Assembly (NCBI RefSeq): GCF_002483235.1
Contig: NZ_DLHN01000027.1
Coordinates: 31,939-78,655, forward strand
Source of the DNA: Pedobacter glucosidilyticus
GTDB taxonomy: Bacteria > Bacteroidota > Bacteroidia > Sphingobacteriales > Sphingobacteriaceae
Length of the DNA stretch: 46,717 nt
Direction of reading: 5' to 3'
Shown: positions 16,242 through 24,536 of the stretch, one piece after another
Numbering within the stretch: the stretch's first letter is position 1
Layout of the letters: each line of letters opens with the position of its first letter
Translations under genes and position numbers: made by a program
Notes under the pieces: model-generated
The model's database searches: none
The model's input: only the letters and a program-made list of their open reading frames with translations
Told to the model about the DNA's origin: nothing

Positions 16242-16260
16242 AAGGTTAACACTTAACCTT
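16242..16260 (-). terminator. Short hairpin at the Mpo1-like gene stop codon
   Basis: AAGGTTAA and TTAACCTT (8-base stem, three-base loop) overlap the stop codon of the Mpo1-like gene and are followed on the minus strand by TTCTT. It is a probable weak intrinsic terminator; the same bases also contribute TTAAC words near the receptor promoter. Confidence 0.55.
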
Positions 16261-16768
16261 AGTATCTGATGTTGAACCTCTTTAAAATAAAATGAAGTAG
16301 CCAAATAGGTCCGACCAATAGAAACTTCAAATCTGTAATAAAAGAAGGCTTTTTACCTTCAATTTTATGCCCTATAAATTGCCCTATCCACGATAGTATA
16401 AATATTGCCAAGCTTACTTGCCATAATGCCGGACCACCAGCTTTTTCTACATACTCCAACTGTACAATAAAATAATACATCCCTCCCACTACAAATAACA
16501 TCAAGTAAGAAAGCAAAGGCGATAGTTTTAAATAGTAATAGATGCTACCCGCTAATAGAAAAGAAAACCAATTGATATAAGTATTATACTTTCCTAAAAA
16601 GGCAATATACGGAAAAGGTATGGCAGTTACTAAACCAATGATGCTAAATAAAATAAGCGGCACACATATCCAATGGATAAGTTTATTTGTTGGGTGCTGA
16701 TGTGATTTTGAATACTCATCAAACAAAACGTCTATTTCTCTTTTTTCTTCTTGATTTACTTTAGCCAT
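16259..16768 (-). CDS. Mpo1-like (DUF962) membrane protein
   Basis: The product has 169 residues from the ATG at 16768; the 10-codon extension to a TTG is less likely. The N-terminal cytoplasmic stretch contains FDEYSKSHQHPTNKLIHWIC, the histidine-rich signature of the YGL010w/Mpo1 family, and four to five hydrophobic helices follow. In yeast the family member Mpo1 is an iron-dependent dioxygenase that shortens 2-hydroxy fatty acids; the same chemistry here would act on membrane lipids but is only inferred. The gene stands alone between the TonB receptor promoter and a repeat-filled gap, with a hairpin at its stop codon. Confidence 0.82.
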   Translation of the reverse strand: MAKVNQEEKREIDVLFDEYSKSHQHPTNKLIHWICVPLILFSIIGLVTAIPFPYIAFLGKYNTYINWFSFLLAGSIYYYLKLSPLLSYLMLFVVGGMYYFIVQLEYVEKAGGPALWQVSLAIFILSWIGQFIGHKIEGKKPSFITDLKFLLVGPIWLLHFILKRFNIRY

Positions 16769-16800
16769 TTCATTTAAATATAAAAGCGATGGGTTCAAAA

Positions 16801-17160
16801 ATTATACTTGTCAAATTGAGCGTGAGTCGAAATATTCTCTGATATGCTCAGCAAGGCTTCAACTCCGCCACCCTTGACATTATTATAAATATTTAAAACA
16901 GGCATTCACGCACAAGCTTTCCGGCCTCTTGACCGGCCATGTCAAGTTACTTTTTTCCGCAAAAAGTAACCAAAAACTCTCCGCTACGCCGCTTGCTTCT
17001 AAAGGTTCTGCTAGGGCTAGTCCTGTAGATGCCGCAACCGCCAAGGCGGAATTGGGCGTAAACGGTTGTTTGTGCTTAGGCTCGACTATCGAATTACCTA
17101 AACACGTCATTTCATATTCATTTATATGAAATACTTGCCTGCTACAGGCAAGTGTTAGAC
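16801..17160. repeat. Composite of dispersed repeat fragments
   Basis: This gene-free stretch is richer in G+C than its surroundings and holds several inverted elements: a piece resembling the TTGAGCGTGAGTCGAAA motif common in Bacteroidota intergenic repeats (16810-16835), CTTGACAT and ATGTCAAG facing each other (16873-16880, 16939-16946), GTTACTTTTT paired with AAAAAGTAAC (16946-16970), TTCATAT/ATATGAA (17111-17130), and a stem ACTTGCCTG/CAGGCAAGT with a three-base loop (17133-17153). Both strands stay open between 16929 and 17110, but neither product looks like a real protein. It probably records insertion of genome-wide repeat units. Confidence 0.6.
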
Positions 17161-17250
17161 CTCAATGTGACACAAAATGCTAATTTGAGATAGCTTCTTG
17201 ATATTAATTCTTTAAGTTCAAATCTCTTTAACTCAAAAATTCAGGGTCTT

Positions 17251-17290
17251 TATACTTTCTACTCTGTACTTTCTACGCTATACTTTAAAC
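17251..17290. repeat. Degenerate GTAGAAAGTAT word tract 3' of rny
   Basis: Read with rny, imperfect copies of GTAGAAAGTA and AAAGTATA begin within five bases of the stop codon (AAAGTATAGC, GTAGAAAGTACAGA, GTAGAAAGTATAAAG). No hairpin with a T-run is visible, so this is not an ordinary terminator. Confidence 0.55.
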
Positions 17291-18853
17291 TTATTTCGCG
17301 TAAGCTACAGACCTAGTCTCTCTGATAACGGTAACTTTGATTTGACCTGGATAAGTCATTTCCGTTTGGATTCTGTTAGAGATATCAGCAGCTAAAATTT
17401 CAGATTGCGCATCACTTATTTTTTCACTTTCTACAACCACCCTTAGCTCTCTACCGGCTTGTATAGCAAAAGTTTTTTCAACACCTGGATAAGATAAAGC
17501 TAAGCTTTCTAACTCTTTTAACCTTCTAATATAGCTTTCAACAACTTCTCTTCTAGCTCCCGGTCTTGCACCAGAAATAGCATCACAAGCTTGGATAATA
17601 GGCGATATCATAGAAGTCATCTCTATCTCATCATGGTGGGCGCCAATAGCGTTACAAACTTCAGGATGCTCTTTATATTTTTCTGCCAGTTGCATACCTA
17701 AAATTGCGTGTGGCAATTCTGGATTATCATCAGGCACTTTACCTATATCATGTAACAGTCCGGCTCTTTTTGCAAGTTTAGCATTTAGACCAAGTTCTGA
17801 TGCCATAGTAGCACAGAAGTTTGCCACCTCTCTAGAGTGTTGTAATAAATTTTGTCCGTAAGAAGAGCGGTAACGCATTCTACCTACCATTCTTATTAAC
17901 TCTGGGTGTAAGCCATGTATACCTAAATCGATAACGGTACGCTCACCTATTTCAATAATCTCTTCTTCAATTTGCTTTTGGGTTTTGGCTACAACCTCTT
18001 CAATTCTGGCTGGGTGTATACGTCCATCAGTTACCAAACGGTGAAGTGCTAAACGGGCAATTTCTCTTCTTACCGGGTCAAAACCTGATAAAATGATAGC
18101 TTCAGGGGTATCATCAACAATAATTTCTATACCTGTTGCAGCTTCTAAGGCTCTGATGTTTCTACCTTCTCTACCTATGATTCTACCTTTGATCTCATCA
18201 TTTTCGATATTGAAAATAGATACCGTATTTTCTATAGCAGATTCTGTAGCAGTACGTTGAATGGTTTGTATAACTACTTTTTTAGCTTCTTTAGCGGCAG
18301 TCATTTTAGCTTCATCAACAATATCTTTAATTTGAGCCATGGCGTTGGTTCTGGCTTCTTCTTTTAAATTAGTTTCTAGTTGCGTTTTAGCTTCTTCGGC
18401 AGATAAACCTGCAATAGTTTCTAATTCTTTGATGTGTTGATTTTTGATAGTCTCAACCTCTTCTTGTTTTTTAACAACAATTTCTGTTTGTTGCTCTAAC
18501 TTCTTTTTAAGATTGTCAAGCTCTTGCTCTTTTCTGGTTTGATTTTCTAATTTCTGATTTAGAGACTGCTCTTTTTGTTTTAAAGTGTTCTCTCTTTGCG
18601 AAATAGCAATATTTTTTTGATTGATTTCTTGCTCGTGATCTGCTTTCATTTGCAAGAATTTCTCTTTAGCTTCTAATAATTTGTTCTTTTTTAAGATCTC
18701 AGCATTATTTTCAGCATCTTTTAAAATCTTCTTTACTTTAGATTGTGCTGCTACTTCTTGCTGTTTTAGCAGCTGACGAAGTAGTACTCTTCCTGTTAAA
18801 ACTCCTCCACCAAAAGCAACAATTGCAATAGCGAGGTAAATCATTATCTCCAT
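17291..18853 (-). CDS. rny: Ribonuclease Y
   Basis: This membrane-anchored endoribonuclease starts mRNA decay. The 520-residue protein has the full family layout: an N-terminal membrane helix (residues 4-25), a long Lys/Glu/Gln coiled coil (about 28-200), a KH RNA-binding domain (about 218-275, with IIGREGRNIRALE), and an HD phosphohydrolase domain whose metal pair is His368-Asp369 (LLHDIGK). ATG codons at 18853 and 18844 are both usable. The gene follows zapA in the same direction, separated by a structured RNA (18874-19020) that ends in a T-run 21 bases before the start codon. No defects are seen. Confidence 0.97.
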   Translation of the reverse strand: MEIMIYLAIAIVAFGGGVLTGRVLLRQLLKQQEVAAQSKVKKILKDAENNAEILKKNKLLEAKEKFLQMKADHEQEINQKNIAISQRENTLKQKEQSLNQKLENQTRKEQELDNLKKKLEQQTEIVVKKQEEVETIKNQHIKELETIAGLSAEEAKTQLETNLKEEARTNAMAQIKDIVDEAKMTAAKEAKKVVIQTIQRTATESAIENTVSIFNIENDEIKGRIIGREGRNIRALEAATGIEIIVDDTPEAIILSGFDPVRREIARLALHRLVTDGRIHPARIEEVVAKTQKQIEEEIIEIGERTVIDLGIHGLHPELIRMVGRMRYRSSYGQNLLQHSREVANFCATMASELGLNAKLAKRAGLLHDIGKVPDDNPELPHAILGMQLAEKYKEHPEVCNAIGAHHDEIEMTSMISPIIQACDAISGARPGARREVVESYIRRLKELESLALSYPGVEKTFAIQAGRELRVVVESEKISDAQSEILAADISNRIQTEMTYPGQIKVTVIRETRSVAYAK

Positions 18854-18873
18854 AAAATGTCGTTAAATAAAAT

Positions 18874-19020
18874 AAAAAAACCGCAACTAACTCTTAGATT
18901 TCATGTATTGTAAACTTCAATTACAGGTTAAAGGTACAAATAACCGAGGTGTTGTTGTTGATGACAAAAAATCGGCATTATCTATACTTACCTTCAAAAT
19001 ATCGAAGTGTTAAGTTTTTA
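18874..19020 (-). ncRNA. Candidate 6S RNA (ssrS-like)
   Basis: The minus-strand transcript can fold into the 6S layout. A long interrupted closing helix pairs 19016-18995 with 18905-18885 (about 17 pairs). Inside it is a 25-base loop on the 3' side that can hold a small TGTAA/TTACA hairpin. A second arm follows: AAGGTA/TACCTT, GATAA/TTATT and CCGA/TCGG, closed by a loop of about 24 bases. A seven-T run follows the closing helix, and TAGGTTTC (19026-19033) is a near -7 match at the right distance for a start at about 19020. The position right after zapA parallels E. coli ssrS. 6S RNA binds RNA polymerase and mimics open promoters. The fold is visible; the identity is inferred. Confidence 0.6.
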
Positions 19021-19032
19021 ATAGTGAAACCT

Positions 19033-19056
19033 AAAATTTAACTGCGGTTAAATTTT
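19033..19056 (-). terminator. Hairpin after zapA
   Basis: AAAATTTAAC and GTTAAATTTT form a perfect 10-base stem with a four-base loop, 25 bases past the zapA stop codon. Its 3' arm ends in TTTT. It may terminate zapA transcription just before the structured RNA starts. Confidence 0.5.
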
Positions 19057-19080
19057 AAAACTCTTATATAAAGAACGCTA

Positions 19081-19377
19081 TTACTTTTGTTTAGCGAAAA
19101 AATCGTTCAATAAACTATCTAAATGATAAACTTTTTCTGCCACCTCTGTATCTTCATTACTGGCATTTTTTTCGGCCTTTATGGTTGCTGTAGCATAATA
19201 CAGCACACACATAGAGAGCAAATCTTGTTTATCTTTAACTGCATAATTTTCTTGAAATTCTTTTATGCGGTCATTTATTAATTTAGCAGCTCGCCTCACA
19301 ACTTCCTCTTCCTCCACGTTTATCTTTAAAGGATAAACACGGTCAGCAATATTTATTTTTATGGAGATCTCTCCCAT
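19081..19377 (-). CDS. zapA: Cell division protein ZapA
   Basis: ZapA binds FtsZ and bundles its filaments at the division site. The 98-residue product has the family pattern: an N-terminal beta region (GEISIKINIADRVYPLKI), then EEEEVVRRAAKLINDRIKEFQ and a long helix ending in KVYHLDSLLNDFF, which would form the coiled-coil dimer. The ATG at 19377 is chosen over a GTG at 19392. It lies 22 bases after a coiled-coil gene and upstream of the structured RNA and rny; the order pheT, coiled coil, zapA, rny looks like a housekeeping operon. Confidence 0.88.
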   Translation of the reverse strand: MGEISIKINIADRVYPLKINVEEEEVVRRAAKLINDRIKEFQENYAVKDKQDLLSMCVLYYATATIKAEKNASNEDTEVAEKVYHLDSLLNDFFAKQK

Positions 19378-19399
19378 TGAGCTTAGGTTCACTACTGTA

Positions 19400-19690
19400 T
19401 TACTTCTTCAGCAATACAATACATTTATCTATTTCCCGCACAAATTCGTTAATTTTTTTCTTGATGTCAAGTGTTTTTTCACTTGTACCCTCTAAACTCT
19501 TCGCTAACTTTAAAACTCTAAGCTTTTCTTCTAGCTCTTTTCGCTTGGTTTCGCTGGTATTTAATGCTACTTGAAGCGATTGATTTTCAAGATTTAAAAG
19601 GTCATTATGCTCTTGTAAAGCCTTTGCTAACTCTACCAGTTTTTGGGTGCGGTCCAGAACCTGATCTAATTTTTGAGCTATTACAGACAT
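19400..19690 (-). CDS. Small coiled-coil protein next to zapA
   Basis: The 96-residue product is almost entirely coiled coil, with leucine and charged heptads from residue 5 to 60 (LDQVLDRTQKLVELAKALQE) and a second helix near the C terminus (INEFVREIDKCIVLLKK). No catalytic motif or membrane segment is present. Its position between pheT and zapA, same strand and 22 bases from zapA, suggests a division-related ZapB-like partner, but sequence alone does not prove this. Start ATG at 19690. Confidence 0.75.
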   Translation of the reverse strand: MSVIAQKLDQVLDRTQKLVELAKALQEHNDLLNLENQSLQVALNTSETKRKELEEKLRVLKLAKSLEGTSEKTLDIKKKINEFVREIDKCIVLLKK

Positions 19691-19753
19691 AATATTTTAA
19701 AATTCTAAACTAAAAATTCAAAAGTTAAAATAGGGAATACAAAATATAGAAAT

Positions 19754-22150
19754 TTACTTTCTAATTTCTGCGCCTATTTCTTTTTCGAAATTAACAATTA
19801 ATTTCTGCATCACCGCATCTATTTGTTTATCCGTAAGGGTTTGTTCTTCGTCTTGCAAAACAAAACTTAAAGCATAAGATTTTTTTCCTTCCGGAAGTTT
19901 GTCTCCTTGGTAAACATCAAAAACATCAACAGCTTTCAACAATTTCTTATCTGTTTTAAGAGCTATCTTCTTCAATTGCTCAAAACTAATATCAGCATTT
20001 AGCAGCATCGATAAATCTCTTTTCACCGCAGGGAATTTAGAAATCTCTTGATAAGTGATTTTATTATTTCTGATGATGGTAAAAATTAAATCCCAATTGA
20101 AGATGGCTGCAAAAACGGCTTTATCAACATCTGCCTTTTTTAAAGCTGCATTTTCTACTGCGCCAAACCTCACTAAAGTTTTTTGTCCTTTTTTGTAGGT
20201 GATGCCATAAGCAAACTCGCTATCTTTTAAATCTTCAGAGATAAGATTAGCAACATTTAACTTTTGAATGATAGCATCAACTGTGGCTTTAATTTGATAG
20301 AAGCTATATTCTTTAGCTGCATTTTGCCAGTTAGCAGGTGTTTTACCGGTTACAAAAATAGCCAAGCAATTATTTTCCTGATATTTCTCTTCCTCTAAAA
20401 AATAAGTCTTTCCAAACTCGTAAAACTTTAAATCTGCTTGTTTTCTATTGCTGTTGTAAGCTATGGCTTCTAAACCAGAGTACAACAAAGACTGTCGCAT
20501 CACATCCAAATCAGAGCTAAGCGGGTTTAAGATATTTACAGCTTTTTCCTCATCCAAAGTGAAACTCTTCTTTGTTAAAGAGTTAGATAAAATCTCGAAA
20601 TATCCATTTGAGGATAATAAATCGGCAATGGTGTGTTGTACCGCTTCCTTATCAGGTTTAGATGAATAGTTTAAAGAAGCATTAACTTTGCCAGGGATAT
20701 CGATATTATCGTAACCATAAATTCTCAGCACTTCTTCTATCACATCAATTTCTCTGGTTACATCAACCTTATAGCTAGGTACTTGTAATTGAAGTAACCT
20801 GTTATCGGCCTTAACAACTGTAATTCCTAAAGATTTAATGATGCTGATGATTTCCTCATCAGGAATTACCTGACCAATGATTTTATTTACCCTATCTAAG
20901 CTTAAATCAACTTCAAAATAAGGGTTTGGCTGCGGATAATGATCAAATATTGGAGATGAAATGGTACCTCCAGCAACTTCCTGTATCAATAAAGCGGCTC
21001 TTTTTAAAGCGTAAACGGTAATTTCTGGATCTGTACCACGTTCAAAACGGAAAGAAGAATCGGTTTTTAAACCATGTCTTTTAGCTGTTTTTCTAACACT
21101 TACGGGATTAAAATAGGCACTTTCTAAGAATATATTTTTTGTTGTTGCTTTTACGCCTGATGTTATACCACCAAAAACGCCAGCTATACACATGGGCTCT
21201 TGGGCATTACAAATCATCAAATCATCGGCAGAAAGCTTTCTTTCAACCTCATCTAAGGTTTTAAACAAAGTACCTTCTGCACATTTTTTCACAATAACTT
21301 TATTTCCTTTGATTTCATCGGCATCAAAAGCATGTAAAGGCTGCCCTAAATCATGCAAAACATAATTGGTAACGTCTACAATGTTGTTGATTGCTCTTAC
21401 GCCTATCACAGCTAATTTTTCTTTTAACCAATTTGGAGATTCTTTCACCTCTATCCCACTAATGGTTATACCAGAATATCTGGGTGCTGCAACCGCATCT
21501 TCCATAATAACCTCAATAGCTGATGTTTCTTCTGCTACTTTAAAACTATCAACAACAGGTTTTTTAATATCAATCTGTAAGTAAGCAGCTATATCACGGG
21601 CAACACCTAAATGAGAGGCAGCATCTGCCCGGTTTGGTGTTAAGCCAATTTCAAAAAGAAAATCATCCTGAAGATTAAAAAACTCTTTTGCTTCTGTACC
21701 AATTGGCGCATCTTCTGGCAAAACCATGATACCATCATGTGATTTTCCTAAACCAATTTCATCTTCGGCACAAATCATCCCTTCTGATACCTCGCCTCTT
21801 ATTTTTGATTTGTTTATTTTAAAAGGCTCGCCACTTGTTGGATGTACAGTACAACCTACCGTTGCAACTACTACTTTTTGGCCAGCTGCTACGTTTGGTG
21901 CGCCACAAACAATTTGTAAATCTTCATCGGTACCAACATCAACTTTAGTGATGCTTAATCTATCAGCATTAGGATGCTGGGAACGCTCTTTTACGTAACC
22001 TATAACCAAACCTTCTAAACCACCGGGTACTACTTGTACACGTTCTAAACTTTCAACCTCTAAACCTATGGAAGTGAGTATGGCTGAAATTTCTTCGGGT
22101 TTTAAATCTGTATCTAGGAATTGTTTTAACCAGCTGTAGGATATCTTCAT
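19754..22150 (-). CDS. pheT: Phenylalanine--tRNA ligase beta subunit
   Basis: PheT pairs with the alpha subunit PheS to charge tRNA-Phe. The 798-residue protein has the complete domain set: an EMAP-II/Trbp111-like tRNA-binding domain (about 40-150), the B3/B4 editing region (about 210-390, with ISGIEVKESP and SSFRFERGTDPE), the B5 DNA-binding-like domain (about 400-480), and the ferredoxin-fold anticodon-binding domain at the C terminus (about 700-798, FPAVKRDLSMLL). pheS is not adjacent, so the subunits are encoded apart, which is common in Bacteroidota. Its cognate tRNA-Phe lies about 10 kb away in this window. A probable -7 box is at 22174-22181. Confidence 0.97.
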   Translation of the reverse strand: MKISYSWLKQFLDTDLKPEEISAILTSIGLEVESLERVQVVPGGLEGLVIGYVKERSQHPNADRLSITKVDVGTDEDLQIVCGAPNVAAGQKVVVATVGCTVHPTSGEPFKINKSKIRGEVSEGMICAEDEIGLGKSHDGIMVLPEDAPIGTEAKEFFNLQDDFLFEIGLTPNRADAASHLGVARDIAAYLQIDIKKPVVDSFKVAEETSAIEVIMEDAVAAPRYSGITISGIEVKESPNWLKEKLAVIGVRAINNIVDVTNYVLHDLGQPLHAFDADEIKGNKVIVKKCAEGTLFKTLDEVERKLSADDLMICNAQEPMCIAGVFGGITSGVKATTKNIFLESAYFNPVSVRKTAKRHGLKTDSSFRFERGTDPEITVYALKRAALLIQEVAGGTISSPIFDHYPQPNPYFEVDLSLDRVNKIIGQVIPDEEIISIIKSLGITVVKADNRLLQLQVPSYKVDVTREIDVIEEVLRIYGYDNIDIPGKVNASLNYSSKPDKEAVQHTIADLLSSNGYFEILSNSLTKKSFTLDEEKAVNILNPLSSDLDVMRQSLLYSGLEAIAYNSNRKQADLKFYEFGKTYFLEEEKYQENNCLAIFVTGKTPANWQNAAKEYSFYQIKATVDAIIQKLNVANLISEDLKDSEFAYGITYKKGQKTLVRFGAVENAALKKADVDKAVFAAIFNWDLIFTIIRNNKITYQEISKFPAVKRDLSMLLNADISFEQLKKIALKTDKKLLKAVDVFDVYQGDKLPEGKKSYALSFVLQDEEQTLTDKQIDAVMQKLIVNFEKEIGAEIRK

Positions 22151-22173
22151 GTATTTGTATTTTCGCGAAAGCG

Positions 22174-22181
22174 CAAAAATA
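22174..22181 (-). promoter_or_regulatory. Possible pheT -7 promoter box
   Basis: TATTTTTG on the minus strand matches TAnnTTTG, 24 bases before the pheT start codon. The -33 position reads TTTTC rather than TTTG, so the promoter is plausible but weak. A CGCGAAA-centred hairpin lies between box and gene. Confidence 0.4.
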
Positions 22182-22192
22182 GGAAAAGAAAG

Positions 22193-22231
22193 CTTAATGA
22201 TGAAAATATTAGCAAAGTGCCCATCATTAAG
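22193..22231 (-). terminator. Inverted repeat after radC
   Basis: CTTAATGATG (22193-22202) and CATCATTAAG (22222-22231) are perfect reverse complements with a 19-base loop, 16 bases past the radC stop. On the minus strand it is followed by CTTTCTTTTCC. A terminator is likely, though the loop is long. Confidence 0.5.
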
Positions 22232-22246
22232 TTTAATTAAAAACGC

Positions 22247-22948
22247 TTATATCATGCCAGCATCAGAAAAACTAAAAAATTTTTTATCACAAAAAATAAC
22301 ATGGTCTAAAATGGATATATCTAACAAAGCACCTGCATCTACAATTTTTTTGGTAAGCCTGATATCTGCCGAACTAGGTTTTAAATTTCCGGAAGGATGA
22401 TTATGAGCTAATATGATACTAGCAGCATGATGTTCTAATGCCGCTTTGAAGATGATTTTAGGGTCTGCCACAGTACCTGCCAAACCACCTTTAGATATTA
22501 AAATTTTATTTAAAATAGCATTCCTTTTATTGAGTAAAATAATCCAAAACTCTTCATGCATTAAATCTGCAAAATAAGATTCTAATACATTAAATATGTC
22601 TGATGGCGTATAAATACTGGTAAGTTCTGGTACATCTGCTTCTTTTCTTCTCCGGCCTAGTTCTAGGGCTGCTATGATAGAAATGGCTTTAGCTTCTCCA
22701 ATTCCTTTAAATTTAGATAATTCTTGAACACTTAGCTTACCTAAAGCATCTAGATTATTTTGATAAGTATTTAGTATTCTTTTACTTAAATCTACGGCTG
22801 ATTCTGACCTACTGCCTGAACCAATTAAGATGGCAATAAGCTCAGCATCTGATAAAACTCTTCTGCCTTGAGCTAATAATTTTTCGCGTGGACGGTCTTC
22901 TTCTGCCCAGGTTGTAATAGGCATTTTTTGTTCATAGGTTGATTTCAT
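22247..22948 (-). CDS. radC: RadC-family JAB/MPN-domain protein
   Basis: The 233-residue product matches the RadC family throughout. Residues about 10-95 hold the helix-hairpin-helix region (FKGIGEAKA, 80-88), and residues about 105-230 the JAB/MPN domain with the metal motif His182-x-His184 (AHNHPSG) and Asp195. The family was named for a DNA repair role that has not held up well; a metalloprotease-like activity is suggested by the motif, but the substrate is unknown. An alternative ATG at 22924 would remove eight residues. It lies between rpsT and pheT on the minus strand. Confidence 0.92.
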   Translation of the reverse strand: MKSTYEQKMPITTWAEEDRPREKLLAQGRRVLSDAELIAILIGSGSRSESAVDLSKRILNTYQNNLDALGKLSVQELSKFKGIGEAKAISIIAALELGRRRKEADVPELTSIYTPSDIFNVLESYFADLMHEEFWIILLNKRNAILNKILISKGGLAGTVADPKIIFKAALEHHAASIILAHNHPSGNLKPSSADIRLTKKIVDAGALLDISILDHVIFCDKKFFSFSDAGMI

Positions 22949-22984
22949 TAATTAAAAATACAAAAACCTATGTAAACACAAATA

Positions 22985-23020
22985 AAAAAAGCTGATTTTA
23001 ATTAAAAAATCAGCTTTTTT
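22985..23020 (-). terminator. Intrinsic terminator of rpsT
   Basis: AAAAAAGCTGATTTT pairs with AAAATCAGCTTTTTT as a perfect 15-base stem with a six-base loop. It lies 22 bases past the rpsT stop codon and ends in a T-run on the minus strand. Confidence 0.88.
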
Positions 23021-23042
23021 AGATAAAAGGAATATCTATATC

Positions 23043-23294
23043 TTATAAGGAGTTAACAAATTTTGTCAATCTTGACTTATTGTTAGCTGCTTTATTTTTA
23101 TGAATTACGTTCTTTTTAGCCAAACGATCTAACATTGAAGTTACTTTAGGTAATAATGCTAAAGCTTCGTCTTTAGAAACTGCACTACGTAATCTTTTGA
23201 TAAAAGTTCTAGTAGTTTTAGCTTGGTATCTGTTACGTAAACGCTTCGCTGCGTTTGATCTGATTCTTTTTAATGCCGATTTATGATTTGCCAT
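23043..23294 (-). CDS. rpsT: 30S ribosomal protein S20
   Basis: S20 binds 16S rRNA early in 30S assembly. The 83-residue, strongly basic product begins MANHKSALKRIRSNAAKRLRN, the family hallmark, and is helical throughout. It is a single-gene unit with an excellent promoter (23340-23370) and a strong terminator (22985-23020). The 45-base leader contains CCCCAATAGGG, a small possible hairpin. Confidence 0.97.
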   Translation of the reverse strand: MANHKSALKRIRSNAAKRLRNRYQAKTTRTFIKRLRSAVSKDEALALLPKVTSMLDRLAKKNVIHKNKAANNKSRLTKFVNSL

Positions 23295-23339
23295 CTTAAG
23301 CTTTTTATTCCTTATTAATATCTTTCCCTATTGGGGATG

Positions 23340-23370
23340 CAAATATAGATTGAAAAAATTAAAATACAAA
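23340..23370 (-). promoter_or_regulatory. rpsT promoter (TTTG-N19-TATATTTG)
   Basis: On the minus strand TTTG (23367-23370) and TATATTTG (23340-23347) are 19 bases apart, a perfect match to the Bacteroidota sigma-ABfr promoter. The start region reads CATCCCC, similar to the rpsF and tRNA-Phe promoters in this window. Confidence 0.8.
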
Positions 23371-23569
23371 GTGTTATGCCATTTTTTTTACATGTATTTA
23401 AACCTTAAAAATTAAGTAGCATGAGCTTCCAATTCATGATATGCTTTATTAAGCAGCATTTAACACAAAATAGCCTAGCACCTGAATGTGTAAGCCATAA
23501 AAAAATAAGCTTTACAAAAATTTTAAACAATAACTTATTTAAATAAATATACAAGCCTTACATTTGATT

Positions 23570-24535
23570 ATGAAGAATACTAAAAAACTACTCATCATTC
23601 TTTTACCACTGGTAATTTTACTTTGTTCTTGGGGATTTTTTGCGCATAAAAGGATAAACAGGCTTGCTGTTTTTACCTTACCAAAAGACCTCATTAGCTT
23701 TTATAAGAGCAACATCAACTATATAACAGACCATGCGGTAGACCCAGATAAACGCAGGTATGCAGATTCTTTAGAAGCACCAAGGCATTACCTAGATGCC
23801 GACCATTATGGAAAAGCTCCTTTTGATAGTATCCCTAAGAAATGGAATGATGCTGTTAAAAAGTATTCTGAAGATACTTTAAAAGCTTATGGTATTGTAC
23901 CTTGGCATATAGAACGTGTGTACTACAGACTGGTAAAAGCATTTAAAGACCGAGACTCGGTTCAAATTCTACGTCACTCTGCCGATATTGGGCATTATAT
24001 AGCAGATGCTCATGTGCCTTTGCATACTACCGAGAATTATAATGGGCAACTGACAGGCCAAATAGGCATACATGGTTTTTGGGAAAGTAGACTGCCCGAA
24101 TTATTTGCAGACCGATATGATTACTTTGTTGGAAGAGCAAAATATATAGATAATCCTTTAAATGAAGCCTGGAAAATTGTAGAAAACACCTATACTATGC
24201 TAGATTCCACTCTTTTATTTGAGAAGCAATTAAGTAAAAGCTTTCCCTCTGACAGAAAGTATAGCTATAGCGAGCGAAACAATAAGGTAATTAGAGAATA
24301 TTCTGCAGAATACTCAGAAGCTTACCATAAGGCTTTAGATGGGATGGTAGAAAGGCAAATGAGAAAATCTATTCTTTCGGTTGGTAGCTTTTGGTATTCG
24401 GCTTGGGTAGATGCAGGGCAACCCGATATGAAGAATTTAATTAGGAAAGACCAATCACTGGAAGAAAAACAATTGGTAGAAAAGGAAGAGCAGCTTTATC
24501 AAAAAGGGAAAGCCTTAGGAAGACCTGAAAATTAA
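23570..24535 (+). CDS. Zinc-dependent phospholipase C / S1-P1 nuclease-fold protein
   Basis: The 321-residue product from the ATG at 23570 is exported; cleavage after LLCS would leave Trp21 as the mature N terminus, which in this fold ligates zinc through its amino group. The other ligands follow in order: His26 (FFAHKRIN), Asp near 55, His73 (PRHYLDADHY), His136 and Asp139 (HSADIGH), His142, Asp146, His148 (IADAHVP), His168 and Glu172 (GIHGFWESRLPE). This pattern is shared by phospholipase C and S1/P1 nucleases, so the substrate may be a phospholipid or nucleic acid. It is monocistronic and meets the WecA-like gene tail to tail with a one-base gap. Confidence 0.82.
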   Translation: MKNTKKLLIILLPLVILLCSWGFFAHKRINRLAVFTLPKDLISFYKSNINYITDHAVDPDKRRYADSLEAPRHYLDADHYGKAPFDSIPKKWNDAVKKYSEDTLKAYGIVPWHIERVYYRLVKAFKDRDSVQILRHSADIGHYIADAHVPLHTTENYNGQLTGQIGIHGFWESRLPELFADRYDYFVGRAKYIDNPLNEAWKIVENTYTMLDSTLLFEKQLSKSFPSDRKYSYSERNNKVIREYSAEYSEAYHKALDGMVERQMRKSILSVGSFWYSAWVDAGQPDMKNLIRKDQSLEEKQLVEKEEQLYQKGKALGRPEN

Positions 24536-24536
24536 G

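Noticed and set aside
16234..16257. Second pair of 11-base-phased TTAAC words as a further Pho-like box
   Set aside because: Most of these bases form the terminator hairpin of the Mpo1-like gene, which explains them sufficiently.
16883..17129. Overlapping open frames on both strands in the repeat island
   Set aside because: Both are explained by G+C-richer repeat DNA; neither product resembles a folded protein.
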